This document shows positions 1-8,744 of a stretch of DNA of 64,000 nucleotides, in pieces. The position numbers and the translations under genes are program-made. Origin of the DNA: Pseudomonadota bacterium. GTDB taxonomy: Bacteria; Pseudomonadota; Gammaproteobacteria; Acidiferrobacterales; UBA6901. Every line of letters starts with the position of its first letter. Positions within the stretch are counted from its first letter, which is position 1. Under the pieces are notes generated by a model. The model saw nothing but the letters and a program-made list of their open reading frames with translations. It did no database searches and was not told the origin of the DNA. The DNA lies in contig JAKASJ010000012.1 of NCBI GenBank assembly GCA_021819085.1, forward strand, positions 20,242 to 84,241. The letters are read 5' to 3'.

Positions 1-545
1 TCATCGACCGCCACGCGCCGCGTCCGTCGGACACCCTCCTGCACGAGGCCAGGCAGGCGCTCGAAAGCAATCAGACGCGCCAGGCGGCTGATATTCTGAA
101 GCGCGCGCTCGACATGGATCCCGAAAACGACCACGTCAAGATGGAGCTGGCCGGCCTGCTGCTGGCCGAGGGCCGCGTGGAAGACGGCGAACGCATGCTC
201 GACAGCCTGTCGCGCGCCGCGAAGTCAGCGCCGGAGGCGGCCGCAATGCTCGCGCGACTGGAAATCGCGCACATCGCCGCCGGCAGCCCCGCGCCAGACG
301 AACTTGCGCGGATCATTGCCGCGAAACCCGAGGCCAGCGAGGCACGCTACCAGCTGAGCGCGCACAAGGTGCTGCAGGGCGATTACGAATCGGCCCTCGC
401 GCTGCTGCTGGAAATCGTCCGGCATGATCGTCGGTTCCGCGATGACGCCGCGCGCAAGACGATGCTGACGATCTTCACATTGCTTGGTGGCAAAGGGGAT
501 CTGGTCAAGCGCTACCGAAACCAGCTGTCGATGGCGCTGAATTAG
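1..545 (+). CDS. cnoX: CnoX/YbbN-type co-chaperone, C-terminal part (5' end outside window)
   Basis: The reading frame is open from base 3 and ends at 545, so about 180 C-terminal residues are present and the start lies before the window. The visible part is all alpha-helical repeat (TPR-like) sequence: alanine/leucine-rich helices with repeated 'L..G....A...L' spacing and an ending of the 'RKTMLTIFTLLG..D...YR..L' type. This is the usual C-terminus of YbbN/CnoX, a thioredoxin-fold holdase that works with GroEL/DnaK. The thioredoxin domain itself is not in the window, so its active-site cysteines cannot be checked. Confidence rests on the characteristic C-terminal repeats only. Confidence 0.8.
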   Translation, partial: IDRHAPRPSDTLLHEARQALESNQTRQAADILKRALDMDPENDHVKMELAGLLLAEGRVEDGERMLDSLSRAAKSAPEAAAMLARLEIAHIAAGSPAPDELARIIAAKPEASEARYQLSAHKVLQGDYESALALLLEIVRHDRRFRDDAARKTMLTIFTLLGGKGDLVKRYRNQLSMALN

Positions 546-658
546 CCACGGCCGCCTCTGCCACCGCTATCGGCCGGAAACCGCTCCCGAATCAACCGCA
601 TTGCCGCCTCCCGGCAGCCCCGGGTCTTTATCCACACCGCCACCCCTCGCCCAACGGG

Positions 659-693
659 ACGGTTTTGAACCGTTGAAGTCGGTGTGCTAGCGT
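659..693 (+). promoter_or_regulatory. candidate sigma-70 promoter of the cupredoxin gene
   Basis: A -35-like TTGAAC (665-670) and an extended -10-like TG-C-TAGCGT (-10 hexamer 688-693) are separated by 17 bases. The -35 lies in a small inverted repeat ACGGTT-TTG-AACCGT (659-673) that could be an operator. The gene it would serve starts at 828. This is pattern matching only. Confidence 0.35.
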
Positions 694-827
694 AAGCTTC
701 GCGGCCCGCCGGGCGGAACGCAGGGACCGTCCGCACGGGTTCTGCATCCTGCACGGTGACCCGTCGCCTTGTTCCCCGCAGGCATCGCGCCGGTTGCCCC
801 GCCATATCCGGTTAACAAGGAGCTCCG

Positions 828-1220
828 ATGATGACCAGAACTCCCCGTTTCCTTGCGCTGGCGGCGGTCGCAGTGCTGGCCGCGGGCGCGCCTGCTGTCA
901 GTCTGGCGGCTGCGCCGCGGGTGATCGACGTGAAAATCGGGAGCTACTACATCAAACCCGACAAGATCTCGGTCACGGTCAACCGTCCCGTAACCCTGGT
1001 GATCAAAAACCAGGCCTGGCTGATTCCCCACGATCTGGTGGTGAAGGCACCGTCCGCAGGCGTGAATTTCAAGGTCAACCTACACGGCGGCCAGAATGGA
1101 AGCGTGACGTTCACGCCTACCCGGACCGGAAGCTACAAGATGTACTGCGACAAGAAGCCTTGGTTCGGCAAGAGCCACGAAGCCCGTGGCATGCACGGGG
1201 TGCTGAAGGTCGTTCCGTAA
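828..1220 (+). CDS. periplasmic cupredoxin (type 1 copper protein)
   Basis: 130 residues with an N-terminal signal peptide (about residues 1-29, basic start then Ala/Leu-rich core ending near SLAAA). The mature part is a single cupredoxin barrel. Copper ligands can be placed at His68 (PHDL), Cys107 (MYCDK), His117 and Met122 (C-x9-H-x4-M), the plastocyanin/azurin-like His-Cys-His-Met set. It is probably a small soluble periplasmic electron carrier; the partner is unknown. A clear ribosome site (aaggagct) precedes the ATG; a second ATG follows immediately. In a metal/sulfur oxidiser such a protein could serve respiration or copper handling, but nothing here decides which. Confidence 0.85.
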   Translation: MMTRTPRFLALAAVAVLAAGAPAVSLAAAPRVIDVKIGSYYIKPDKISVTVNRPVTLVIKNQAWLIPHDLVVKAPSAGVNFKVNLHGGQNGSVTFTPTRTGSYKMYCDKKPWFGKSHEARGMHGVLKVVP

Positions 1221-1268
1221 GCGGCACGACCCGACCCGCTCCCTCACCCGGCGGCAGGGATTCCGGAA

Positions 1269-1619
1269 ATGTTTTATCAGACCCTTGCCGATATCGTGGT
1301 GGTCGTGCATCTCGGGTGGATTCTGTTTCTCATCTTCGGTGCGATTCCCGGCCGCCGCTGGCGGTGGGTGCGGTGGCTGCACCTCGGCGCGCTGGCCTTT
1401 TCCGTCGCACTGCAGAGCTGCTCGTGGATCTGCCCGTTAACCTACCTCGAAGTCTGGCTGCGCTCCCTGGCAGGCAATGTCGAAGCCTACCATAGCGGCT
1501 TCATCACCCATTATGCCGAACGGCTCGTCTATGCCCGGCTTCCCCGCCGTGCGGAACTCGGAGCCACGATCATCATCGTGGTCGCCAGCCTGTGGGCGTA
1601 TTTCGCGCCACGGCGATGA
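1269..1619 (+). CDS. DUF2784 family small membrane protein
   Basis: 116 residues with three to four hydrophobic segments (about 5-25, 38-55 and 93-112). The 'HLGWILFLIFG' start, a central 'SWICPLTYLE..LR' and 'F..HY.E.LVY' are features of DUF2784 membrane proteins, whose function is unknown. It lies 48 bases after the cupredoxin gene on the same strand and may be co-transcribed. Confidence 0.75.
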   Translation: MFYQTLADIVVVVHLGWILFLIFGAIPGRRWRWVRWLHLGALAFSVALQSCSWICPLTYLEVWLRSLAGNVEAYHSGFITHYAERLVYARLPRRAELGATIIIVVASLWAYFAPRR

Positions 1620-1772
1620 GCCGGAATCGGCGTCGATGCGCGACGGTCGCCGGACCGGCAATCGGCATAAAGTGCAACGTCGGGTTTAATTTCAGGGAAT
1701 TCGATCCGGGCTACCGGCTGAGGCACTGATCCGGCGCTGCGACAGGCCGGAGACGGAGCGTGGAACCGACGC

Positions 1773-2087
1773 TCAGCGCCGGCTGCGCCGCTGCTCTGCG
1801 CCTTCGTTCTGGCGGTCATCCTCCCGGACCACGCTGTATTCTCCTTCGAGCGGCTCATCGCGAAGCCCGTGCGCACCGACCACAGCGGAGCGCAGCTTGC
1901 GGCGCAACCACCAGGTCCGCGCACCGAAGCCGAGTGTCGCCAGCAGGAACAGGGCGATGACCGCCGTGAAAAAGAATACCGAAAACAGGGCGACGCCTGC
2001 CACGATTGGAACCAGCGCCAGATAACGCAGCCACGACTGCGGTTGCCGCTGACCTAGTTTGCCGAAACTGCCGTCTTCCTGGTTCAT
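1773..2087 (-). CDS. hypothetical membrane protein
   Basis: 104 residues starting with MNQEDG. The ATG at 2087 is chosen because upstream codons look non-coding and a short AGGA lies before it. Residues about 20-52 form one long or two short hydrophobic segments, followed by a basic cytoplasmic-looking stretch (WWLRRKLR) and a charged tail ending RRSRR. I do not recognise a family. Confidence 0.5.
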   Translation of the reverse strand: MNQEDGSFGKLGQRQPQSWLRYLALVPIVAGVALFSVFFFTAVIALFLLATLGFGARTWWLRRKLRSAVVGAHGLRDEPLEGEYSVVREDDRQNEGAEQRRSRR

Positions 2088-2160
2088 GATCCTACGTCTG
2101 GCCGCTGCGAGCTGCGCACCCGAGTGGACGCCGCCGGCAGATAAATTGAAACAGCCCGCA

Positions 2161-2574
2161 TCACACGCGGGGACCGCGCCGCCCCGGCTTGGAGGCAGCG
2201 ACATACCTTACCATTTCATGGCAGGGCAAATTTTCCAGAGCTCCGTAACGCAGCTTCGCTGCGCGTACCCATGAATGAATGCTGTCGGATCCGGCAGGAT
2301 GCTCCTCACGCAGCAGTGCCTGCAGTGCGGCAAGGCCGCCGAAGACAATTTTCATTTCCTTGCCGAAAGGCAGCTCGCGCGCCGTATCCGTGACCTTGAG
2401 CGCGAAGCGCGACGCCTCGCGCAGCAACAGCAGCAGTGTCACGCAGTCATGCCGGGCGTCCGCAGACTGGCACGCCACCCCGGTCCGCTCGCCCACATAA
2501 TGATGCACAGCCTTCTCGCACAGGAATTGGGTACTGAGAATCGCTTTTTCAAACGGACAGCGGTTGCTCTCCAT
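2161..2574 (-). CDS. conserved-looking hypothetical protein with N-terminal cysteines
   Basis: 137 residues. The ATG has AGGAAGG about 9 bases upstream. The N-terminal half has cysteines at positions 6, 19, 35 and 44 with nearby histidines, suggesting a metal or Fe-S site, followed by a leucine-rich helix (CVTLLLLLREASRFAL). The C-terminal 25 residues are basic and low in complexity. The family is not identified. It lies between a small membrane protein and the esterase on the same strand, without tight spacing. Confidence 0.55.
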   Translation of the reverse strand: MESNRCPFEKAILSTQFLCEKAVHHYVGERTGVACQSADARHDCVTLLLLLREASRFALKVTDTARELPFGKEMKIVFGGLAALQALLREEHPAGSDSIHSWVRAAKLRYGALENLPCHEMVRYVAASKPGRRGPRV

Positions 2575-2662
2575 CGTTGATGCCTTCCTGCATGGTATAT
2601 GCGCCCGCTACCCGCGGTTTCCAAGTGTCCCGGCACATCTGCCTGGACGGCACGCCGGGCTG

Positions 2663-3334
2663 CTAGCCTGCGAGGCGCGCTGCCAGCCAGCGGCTGATAT
2701 CCTTGATTTCACTCGGGCAGATGGAGTGTTCCATCGGATATTCGTGCCATTCGATGCTTGCGCCGCCTCCCACCAGCAGGTTATGCGCTGCCTGCGCCGT
2801 GGCGAAGGGGATGATGCCATCGTAGGTGCCATGCGCCATGAAGATCGGAGTCAGCCGGTTGGCCGGTTCAGCCTGACCCATCAGGCTGCCGGCAAGCGGT
2901 ATGGGGGAGGACAGGGCCATGATCCCGCCGAGGCGTTTCGGAAAACGCAACCCCGTAAAAAGCGCTATCGCGCCTCCCTGGGAAAACCCGCCGAGCACCA
3001 CGCGCTCCGCCGGGATGCCGCGCGCCACCTCCGCTTCGATCAGATTCCGCACGATCGCCTCCGATTCGCGGATATGGGTCAGCTTCTGGTTGAATCCGGT
3101 ATCGGTCAATTCGATGTCATACCATGCGCGCATCACCTGTCCGGCGTTGATGGTCACCGGGCGGTATGGCGCATGCGGAAATACGAAACGTACGGCCAGG
3201 GCGCGTGGCAGTCCGAGCTCCGGGACGAGGGTGGCGAGGTCGCGCCCGTCCGCGCCGAGCCCGTGCAGCCAGATCACGCTCGCATCCGGCCGCGGCGCGG
3301 TCTGCAGTTCTATCGGGGATTCCTCTTGCTCCAC
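2663..3334 (-). CDS. carboxylesterase / lysophospholipase-like alpha/beta hydrolase
   Basis: 223 residues, the usual length for the phospholipase/carboxylesterase (Abhydrolase_2) family. The early WLHGLGADG gives the oxyanion-hole segment. The nucleophile Ser118 is in GGFSQGG, Asp172 in HGTYDGIIP, and His203 in YPMEHSIC. The protein is soluble, with no signal peptide. These enzymes hydrolyse short-chain esters or lysophospholipids; the true substrate cannot be told. The gene lies 36 bases downstream of queD on the same strand and may be co-transcribed with it. Confidence 0.88.
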   Translation of the reverse strand: MEQEESPIELQTAPRPDASVIWLHGLGADGRDLATLVPELGLPRALAVRFVFPHAPYRPVTINAGQVMRAWYDIELTDTGFNQKLTHIRESEAIVRNLIEAEVARGIPAERVVLGGFSQGGAIALFTGLRFPKRLGGIMALSSPIPLAGSLMGQAEPANRLTPIFMAHGTYDGIIPFATAQAAHNLLVGGGASIEWHEYPMEHSICPSEIKDISRWLAARLAG

Positions 3335-3370
3335 GTTCGCTCCACGCTCATTTCACAGCTGCACCGGACG

Positions 3371-3727
3371 TCATTCGCCCGTGTAGACACAGCCGGCAGT
3401 ACAGGTTTCGCGCACAATCAGCTTCGACAGCTGCGGCAGCTGCGGCTGCAGCGTCCGCCAGATCCAGCGTGCCAGATGCTCGCTGGTCGGATTCTCCAGC
3501 CCCGGGATCTCGTTCAGGTAATGATGGTCCAGCTGCTCGTAGACCGGAGTGAATGCGCGGCTGATATCGGCAAAATCCATCACCCAGCCCTCGCGCTCGG
3601 CAAGTGATCCGGAAACGTGTATCTCCACGCGGAAGGAATGGCCGTGAAGGCGACGGCACTTGTGGTTCTCAGGCAGGTTGGGTAACCGGTGCGCCGCCTC
3701 GATTGTGAAGACCTTGAAAATTTCCAC
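3371..3727 (-). CDS. queD: 6-carboxy-5,6,7,8-tetrahydropterin synthase (QueD)
   Basis: 118 residues. A GTG start at 3727 is chosen: it has GGAG about 9 bases upstream, and the conserved family start (F.VF..EAAHRLP) begins at once. Zinc ligands would be His13, His28 and His30 (HKCRRLHGH), with catalytic Cys24 in the same motif. The QLDHHYLNE segment carries the second catalytic His, and ENPTSE plus the C-terminal E-T region complete the pterin-binding set. QueD converts dihydroneopterin triphosphate to carboxytetrahydropterin on the way to preQ0 and queuosine. The frame stays open further upstream to 4840, but that stretch is antisense to the rhodanese gene and not part of QueD. A QueF fusion lies at the other end of the window. 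Confidence 0.92.
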   Translation of the reverse strand: MEIFKVFTIEAAHRLPNLPENHKCRRLHGHSFRVEIHVSGSLAEREGWVMDFADISRAFTPVYEQLDHHYLNEIPGLENPTSEHLARWIWRTLQPQLPQLSKLIVRETCTAGCVYTGE

Positions 3728-3946
3728 CGACTGCTCCGAAATTATGCCGCTCGCCGGGCGGCACACGCCAACAGCCGTGCCACCGACCCTACAAGGATTG
3801 CACAGAAAATGCCGGGGATCAAAATCCGGACGGGCGAACCCCTTTGCGTCGAGACGTTCGGCTACCTGCGGGCAGCGCATCCACGCTAGAATCATTAGTT
3901 CAGCGGCCCGTCTTCCGTGGGCTCGCCACCGCACCGGACGAGGGAA

Positions 3947-4762
3947 ATGAGCGAGACTTCCGTACCCCTGATCATCGAGCCTGCAGACCTTGAGAAGCGG
4001 CTTGCCTCGGACACGATCTTCGTGATTGATCTGTGCAAACCCGAAATCTATGTCCGCGCCCATATTCCGGGCGCCGTACACCTGGACTATGCGCAGATTG
4101 TCGCTACCCGTCCGCCAGTCATGGGGCTCATACCGGAAGCGGCACAGCTGTCGGCGCTGTTCTCCGGCATCGGACTGAATTCCGGCCATCATGTGGTGGC
4201 CTACGACGATGAAGGCGGAGGCCGCGCCGCGCGACTGCTGTGGACGCTGGAGGTCATCGGGCACCAGCGATACTCGCTGCTTAACGGGGGAATTCAGGCC
4301 TGGAGCGCCGAGCACCGGCCGCTGACGCAGGAAATCCGGCCGCGCGCAAAGTCCGACTACCCCGTGCGCGGCGCCGCAACCGCCTTCGTCACCAAGGACT
4401 ATATTAAGGACCACCTGGGGACAGCCGGTATCGTGCTGCTCGACGCCCGGACGCCCGAGGAGTATCGGGGAGAAAAGCGCCTGGCCGCGCGCGCCGGACA
4501 TATACCCGGAGCCATCAATTTCGACTGGGTGAACGCCATCGACCAGAAAAACAGCCTTCGCCTGAAGCCAGCGGCGGAGCTGCGTCGCATGCTGGGCGCG
4601 CTTGGCGTCACCGAAGACAAGGAGGTTATCGCCTACTGCCAGACCCACCATCGCTCGGCGCACACCTTTATCGTGCTCAAAAGCCTCGGCTTCACCCGGA
4701 TCGCCGGTTATCCGGGATCCTGGTCCGAATGGGGGAACAGCCCGGATACGCCCGTCGAGTAG
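3947..4762 (+). CDS. two-domain rhodanese (thiosulfate/mercaptopyruvate sulfurtransferase)
   Basis: 271 residues. The ATG at 3947 has GAGGGAA just upstream, better than the in-frame ATG at 3917. There are two rhodanese domains: residues about 10-125 (inactive type, no cysteine in its loop) and about 145-270. The active cysteine is Cys231 in the loop CQTHHRS, followed by the conserved WSEWG. These enzymes move sulfane sulfur from thiosulfate or mercaptopyruvate to an acceptor, which fits the TusA and SoxZ found elsewhere in the window. The loop is closer to the thiosulfate type, but the donor is not certain. Confidence 0.9.
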   Translation: MSETSVPLIIEPADLEKRLASDTIFVIDLCKPEIYVRAHIPGAVHLDYAQIVATRPPVMGLIPEAAQLSALFSGIGLNSGHHVVAYDDEGGGRAARLLWTLEVIGHQRYSLLNGGIQAWSAEHRPLTQEIRPRAKSDYPVRGAATAFVTKDYIKDHLGTAGIVLLDARTPEEYRGEKRLAARAGHIPGAINFDWVNAIDQKNSLRLKPAAELRRMLGALGVTEDKEVIAYCQTHHRSAHTFIVLKSLGFTRIAGYPGSWSEWGNSPDTPVE

Positions 4763-4907
4763 GCCGGATCCGCGAAAAAAAAGGGGCGCAATCCATCCCT
4801 GGATTGGCTGGCATGCCCAGACACGGCTGCGGCATGCCACGCGGACGCTGAATCCTCGCGTCCGTGCACCCCACCTGGTTTACGCGCCCGGCACGGCCGG
4901 CACGCTG

Positions 4908-5117
4908 CTAGAGACCTTCCGGAAACTCGCTGGTGTACTGCTGACCCGCCCATCCGGCGTCCTTCGACGGAACGGTCTGCTCGCGCATCACGTAGATGTC
5001 GCCGACATAGACCATGGCTGCCACCTCACGCATTTCCGGGTGCGTGCTTTCGGCCTGACGGATCAATCCGTTTACCCGCTCGGCCAGCGAAGAACTCGGT
5101 TTCAGAATGCGGTTCAT
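4908..5117 (-). CDS. small hypothetical protein
   Basis: 69 residues with a strong ribosome site (GGGGAGG) before the ATG, which supports translation. The sequence is soluble and mixed (MREVAAMVYVGDIYVMREQ), with no motif I recognise. It lies alone between the rhodanese gene (convergent) and the host-attachment gene (divergent). Confidence 0.55.
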   Translation of the reverse strand: MNRILKPSSSLAERVNGLIRQAESTHPEMREVAAMVYVGDIYVMREQTVPSKDAGWAGQQYTSEFPEGL

Positions 5118-5439
5118 CGGAACCTCCCCGGAGGCCCATGGTCCCCATTCAGGCCTTTGATAAATTAATCAGCAAGGACCATGCCAGAGGCTTGGGAACT
5201 GACGTGCTCCGGACCTTCGGCGGGCAACGGGTTAACGTCGGGCGCGCCCGATACCCGGCTGTTCGTGCGTTCGCCGGCACCGGCGCCGTCGGAAGGATCC
5301 GGCAGGCTCCCCGGATCGGTCCGGCCGGGATTGCAACGCTCCGGGATGGTTTTTGATCCAGATCATGCCGGCGCTCTGCGCGACACGGCACACTAGAAAA
5401 ACAATTCGTACTCTCTGACGTCTCAGAAAGGCGGGCGAT
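5118..5439. other. intergenic region, divergent promoters
   Basis: These 322 bases separate a minus-strand small gene from the plus-strand host-attachment gene. Apart from the FNR-like box listed separately, I see no gene or stable repeat here. Confidence 0.5.
5353..5366 (+). promoter_or_regulatory. FNR/ANR-like box
   Basis: TTGAT-CCAG-ATCAT matches the FNR/CRP-type consensus TTGAT-N4-ATCAA in nine of ten defined positions. It lies 73 bases upstream of the ATG at 5440, suitable for activation or repression of that gene. No regulator gene is in the window. Confidence 0.35.
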
Positions 5440-5880
5440 ATGAACAGAACCTGGGTTTTGCTGGCGCACCGCTCGGGCGCGCGGCTGTACGAGCAGGATC
5501 GACCTGGTGGTGAGCTACGTCGTTTGGAGGAAATCCCGCATCCCGAGGGACGGCTGAAGAACGGGCAGATCACAAGCGATAAAGGCGGGCGTTTGTTCGA
5601 CAGCTTTCACAGCCGCCATACGGTGGGCAAATCGCCCGACCCGAAGGAGCAGATCGCGATCGCATTCGCGCAGCATCTTGCCGAAGTACTGGAGCAAGGA
5701 CGCGTTACCAACCGCTTCGAGCATCTGGTGCTGGCTGCCGATCCGCATTTCCTTGGGCATCTGCGCGCGGCACTCGACGCACACACTGCAAAGCTGGTCA
5801 CCGGATCCCTGGACAAGGATCTGTATGAGGTTGCGGAGCGCGACCTGCCTGGTCATCTGGGGGGGCTGCTGAAGTTGTAG
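5440..5880 (+). CDS. host attachment family protein
   Basis: 146 residues matching the bacterial 'host attachment' family first noted in Agrobacterium: start TWVLLAHRSGARLYE, middle SDKGGRLFDS...RHTVG plus an acidic/basic helical stretch, and end 'LVLAADPHFLG.LR..L...........DL'. The fold resembles release-factor eRF1 domains and stress-induced proteins; the real function is unclear, and the name does not prove any host interaction. A ribosome site (AGGCGGG) precedes the ATG, and an FNR-like box lies upstream. Confidence 0.8.
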   Translation: MNRTWVLLAHRSGARLYEQDRPGGELRRLEEIPHPEGRLKNGQITSDKGGRLFDSFHSRHTVGKSPDPKEQIAIAFAQHLAEVLEQGRVTNRFEHLVLAADPHFLGHLRAALDAHTAKLVTGSLDKDLYEVAERDLPGHLGGLLKL

Positions 5881-5973
5881 TGCGCAGCCGCTGCGGCAAC
5901 GCGGTCGGCGCTGCTGGCCGGCAAAAACACGCGCAGAAGTGGTCCCGTGTGCGCCTCGGCCCAGAGGTCGGCG

Positions 5974-7137
5974 CTACCCGGAATCAACACCCAGGTGACT
6001 GCCGATTCTTCTTACGCCCTCGCGCAGGTTCTCGATCGTATTGGCGTATGAAAAGCGCACATGCTGCTGCGGCCGGAATTCGCCGAAGTCCAGGCCTGGC
6101 GTGATGGCGACTCCGGCCTGTTCCAGCAGATCGAAGGCGAAGCCCTTCGAGTCTCGCGTGAAGCGGCTACAGTCGGCGTAGAGGTAGAATGCTCCCTGCG
6201 GCGTCGCGTGGATCGCAAAGCCGAGGCGGCGCAGGGCCGGCAGCAGGTAATCGCGGCGCTGCCGGAAGATTTCGCGCCGCCGTACGAGCTCGCAGTCCAC
6301 TTCAGTCCCGAACGCGGCGAGCGCCGCATGCTGCCCGGGTGTGCTGGCCGCAAGAAAAAGGTTCTGCGCCAGCCGCTCCAACTGCGGCACATAATCATGC
6401 GGCGCTACCAGCCAGCCGACGCGCCAGCCGGTCATGCCGTAGTACTTCGAGAAGCTGTTTATCACGAATACCTCGTCCGAGTGCGCCAGGGCGCTTACAG
6501 CCTCCCCGTCATAGGTCAGGCCGAGATAGATTTCGTCGATGATCGGTCTGCCTCCCAGGCGCAGCGTCGTGTCGACTATTTCCGCCATCGCGGCCGTCGG
6601 CACGACGGTACCCGTGGGATTCGAAGGGGAGGCCAGCAGCACTGCGCGTGTGCGCCCTGACCAGTGGCGCCGCACGAGCTCTGCCGTGAGCTGGTAGCCC
6701 GTCGATTCGTCCACCGGCACCAGTCGCGCTTCACCGCCGAACAACCGCACGAGGTGGCGGTTGCACGGATAACCCGGATCCGCCATGAGCACTTCATCGC
6801 CGGCTTCGATCAGCACCCCGAAAACCAGCTGGAGCGCCCCCGATGCCCCGGGTGTCACCACGATCCGTCCGGAATCGGGACGCGCCCCGTCCGGATAGCT
6901 CGCTGCGATGCGCACGCGCAGCTGCGGCAGACCAAGTGCCGGAGTGTAATGCGTGTGCCCTGCTTCGAGCGCGAGAATGCCGGCACGGACGATCCCGGGC
7001 GCGGTCGGGAAATCGGGCTCGCCGATCTCCATATGTATGATGGATCTGCCCTGGGCCTCGAGCTCGCGCGCACGCCCCATCACCTGCATCACGTGGAAAG
7101 GCGCGATCCCGGCCATGCGCGCGGCAAGCGGTTTCAC
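5974..7137 (-). CDS. PLP-dependent aminotransferase, class I/II
   Basis: 387 residues from a GTG at 7137. The family normally begins just before 'KPLA.RM..I.PFHVM', so the longer open frame upstream is not used. The PLP lysine is Lys231 in the motif SFSKYYGMTGWRVGW. IGEPDFPTAPG near the N-terminus and ASPSNPTG are further cofactor/substrate signatures, and a C-terminal arginine (VRFSYAN) would bind the carboxylate. The type is aspartate/alanine/aromatic aminotransferase; the substrate is not decided. The next gene upstream (CbbY-like) is on the same strand about 155 bases away. Confidence 0.9.
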   Translation of the reverse strand: MKPLAARMAGIAPFHVMQVMGRARELEAQGRSIIHMEIGEPDFPTAPGIVRAGILALEAGHTHYTPALGLPQLRVRIAASYPDGARPDSGRIVVTPGASGALQLVFGVLIEAGDEVLMADPGYPCNRHLVRLFGGEARLVPVDESTGYQLTAELVRRHWSGRTRAVLLASPSNPTGTVVPTAAMAEIVDTTLRLGGRPIIDEIYLGLTYDGEAVSALAHSDEVFVINSFSKYYGMTGWRVGWLVAPHDYVPQLERLAQNLFLAASTPGQHAALAAFGTEVDCELVRRREIFRQRRDYLLPALRRLGFAIHATPQGAFYLYADCSRFTRDSKGFAFDLLEQAGVAITPGLDFGEFRPQQHVRFSYANTIENLREGVRRIGSHLGVDSG

Positions 7138-7292
7138 GAGCTCACAGACTCCATGCGACGGCCGGTGGCGGCTGCGATCTGCCGCAGCTGCCCGGGTTCC
7201 GCGGCCGCAACCGCGGCTCGGTGGAGACGTCACGACGGCAGACCCGTTCCGGTTCCGCCGGGGGAGCCGGGACGGGATGCCAGGTACCGGCG

Positions 7293-8057
7293 TCAGTGCG
7301 ACAAGAGGCTGCGGGCGACATCGACGTTGAACAGGGGCAACCTGCCCGAGATACGGCCGGGATGGATGGTGGTGCACGGTTGATCCGGCTCACCCAGGCT
7401 GTCCAGCACCAGGACAGCGCCGTCGAAATCGTGGTCACGCGTATAGTCGCTGACCGTAACCACGGTGGCTAACCCGGCCGCGCAGGACGATCGCAGGCCG
7501 TTTCCGGAATCCTCGAACGCCAGGCACTCGTGCGCAGACACGCCCATGCGCTGCATGGCGTAGAAGTATATGTCCGGTGCCGGCTTCTTGTGCGCCACCA
7601 CGTCGCCGGCGGCGATCACCTCGAACCAGCCGGGCGACTGGGGGCCCAGCGAATGCTCGAGCAAAGCGGTCACGTTGTCCGGCGTGGTGGTCGTCGCGAT
7701 TGCCAGCCTCAGCCCGCTGCGGCGCGCTTCGGTCAGAAGCCGCCGCACGCCTGGACGCAGCGGAATGACCCCGCGCGCCAGCATATCCGTGTAAATCCGG
7801 GTCTTGGCGGCGTGCAGGCGGGCCACGAATCCGGCTGGATTGTCCACCACCGATTGATCGGGTCGCACGTGTTCCAGATAGTAGCGGATGCGCTCTTTTC
7901 CCCCGCTCACCGCCAGGAGACGCCGATACAGGTCGCTGTCCCAGTTCCAGTCCAGGCCAGCCTCGGCAAAAGCCTGGTTGAACGCCACCCGATGGCCGTC
8001 GCGTTCGGTGTCCGCCAATGTCCCATCGACATCGAATATAAGGGTTGTCAACACCAT
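7293..8057 (-). CDS. HAD-family phosphatase, CbbY-like
   Basis: 254 residues. HAD motif I is DVDGTLADTE with nucleophile Asp9 and acid/base Asp11. Motif II is in 'IATTTTPDNV', and motif III/IV are the Lys in HKKPAPDIY and the acidic FEDSGNG. The cap domain lies at residues about 15-85. The pattern fits CbbY/CbbZ-type enzymes, which in autotrophs dephosphorylate xylulose-1,5-bisphosphate, a Rubisco inhibitor. This would suit an autotroph, but no Calvin-cycle gene lies beside it. Confidence 0.85.
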   Translation of the reverse strand: MVLTTLIFDVDGTLADTERDGHRVAFNQAFAEAGLDWNWDSDLYRRLLAVSGGKERIRYYLEHVRPDQSVVDNPAGFVARLHAAKTRIYTDMLARGVIPLRPGVRRLLTEARRSGLRLAIATTTTPDNVTALLEHSLGPQSPGWFEVIAAGDVVAHKKPAPDIYFYAMQRMGVSAHECLAFEDSGNGLRSSCAAGLATVVTVSDYTRDHDFDGAVLVLDSLGEPDQPCTTIHPGRISGRLPLFNVDVARSLLSH

Positions 8058-8145
8058 GCCTTTGCCTCGGTAGCTGAAAACATGGGGCCTATTTTATCCT
8101 ATTTTCCCACGGCTTCTTCGTGGCGCACTTTTTGCAGCGCAATCC

Positions 8146-8175
8146 TTGCGCCCCACCCCCTTTTTCTGGTATAGA
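8146..8175 (+). promoter_or_regulatory. candidate dksA promoter with GC-rich discriminator
   Basis: The -35-like TTGCGC (8146-8151) and -10-like TATAGA (8170-8175) are 18 bases apart. The bases after the -10 are TGCGCGC, a GC-rich discriminator as found at promoters repressed by ppGpp/DksA, so self-regulation of dksA is possible. It is placed 48 bases before the start codon. Confidence 0.5.
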
Positions 8176-8222
8176 TGCGCGCTTGATTTTTGGCTACTCG
8201 ACCGATTTTGGCAGGAGCAACG

Positions 8223-8669
8223 ATGTCGGTACACAAAAAAAAGGAGCTTTCTTCCGTCGTCCTGATCCACGGGATCAAACCCTATGTGGAGAAAAAGGGC
8301 GAGAAATACATGAACAAGAAGCAGGTTGAGCACTTCCGCGCCATCCTCAATGCCTGGAAGGAGGAACTGCTGGAAGAAGTTTCGCGCACCGTGCACAGCA
8401 TGCAGGACGAGACGGCGAACCATCCGGACCCGAACGATCGCGCCAGCCAGGAAACGGACATGTCGCTGGAGTTGCGCAATCGCGACCGCGAGCGCAAGCT
8501 CATCAAGAAGATCGAGGAAGCACTGGGCAAAATCGACACCGGCGACTACGGATACTGCGAGACCTGCGGCGTCGAAATCGGAGTGCAGCGTCTCGAGGCA
8601 CGCCCGACCGCTGCTCTGTGCATCGACTGCAAGACGCTGGACGAGATCCGCGAAAAACAGATGGGTTGA
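8223..8669 (+). CDS. dksA: RNA polymerase-binding transcription factor DksA
   Basis: 148 residues from the ATG at 8223, which has GCAGGAG at good spacing. The coiled coil spans about residues 35-105 with tip motif D69-P-N-D72-R-A, the acidic pair that reaches the polymerase secondary channel. The zinc finger is Cys112/Cys115 and Cys133/Cys136, complete. With ppGpp this protein redirects transcription during starvation. It is followed by a rho-independent terminator. Confidence 0.95.
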   Translation: MSVHKKKELSSVVLIHGIKPYVEKKGEKYMNKKQVEHFRAILNAWKEELLEEVSRTVHSMQDETANHPDPNDRASQETDMSLELRNRDRERKLIKKIEEALGKIDTGDYGYCETCGVEIGVQRLEARPTAALCIDCKTLDEIREKQMG

Positions 8670-8704
8670 GGCACCCGCGCGCATCCGGCCACCGGGTAAA
8701 AACA

Positions 8705-8727
8705 GGGGACGGGCCGTCTCCTTTTTT
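8705..8727 (+). terminator. rho-independent terminator after dksA
   Basis: The stem is GGGGAC / GTCTCC (one G-T pair) with loop GGGCC, followed by six T. It ends only 17 bases before the TTG start of the next gene. Confidence 0.75.
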
Positions 8728-8744
8728 GTAGCTGGAGACTCCGC

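Noticed and set aside
3371..4840. 489-residue version of the QueD protein
   Set aside because: The first 370 residues are antisense to the rhodanese gene; QueD begins at the GTG with a ribosome site at 3727.
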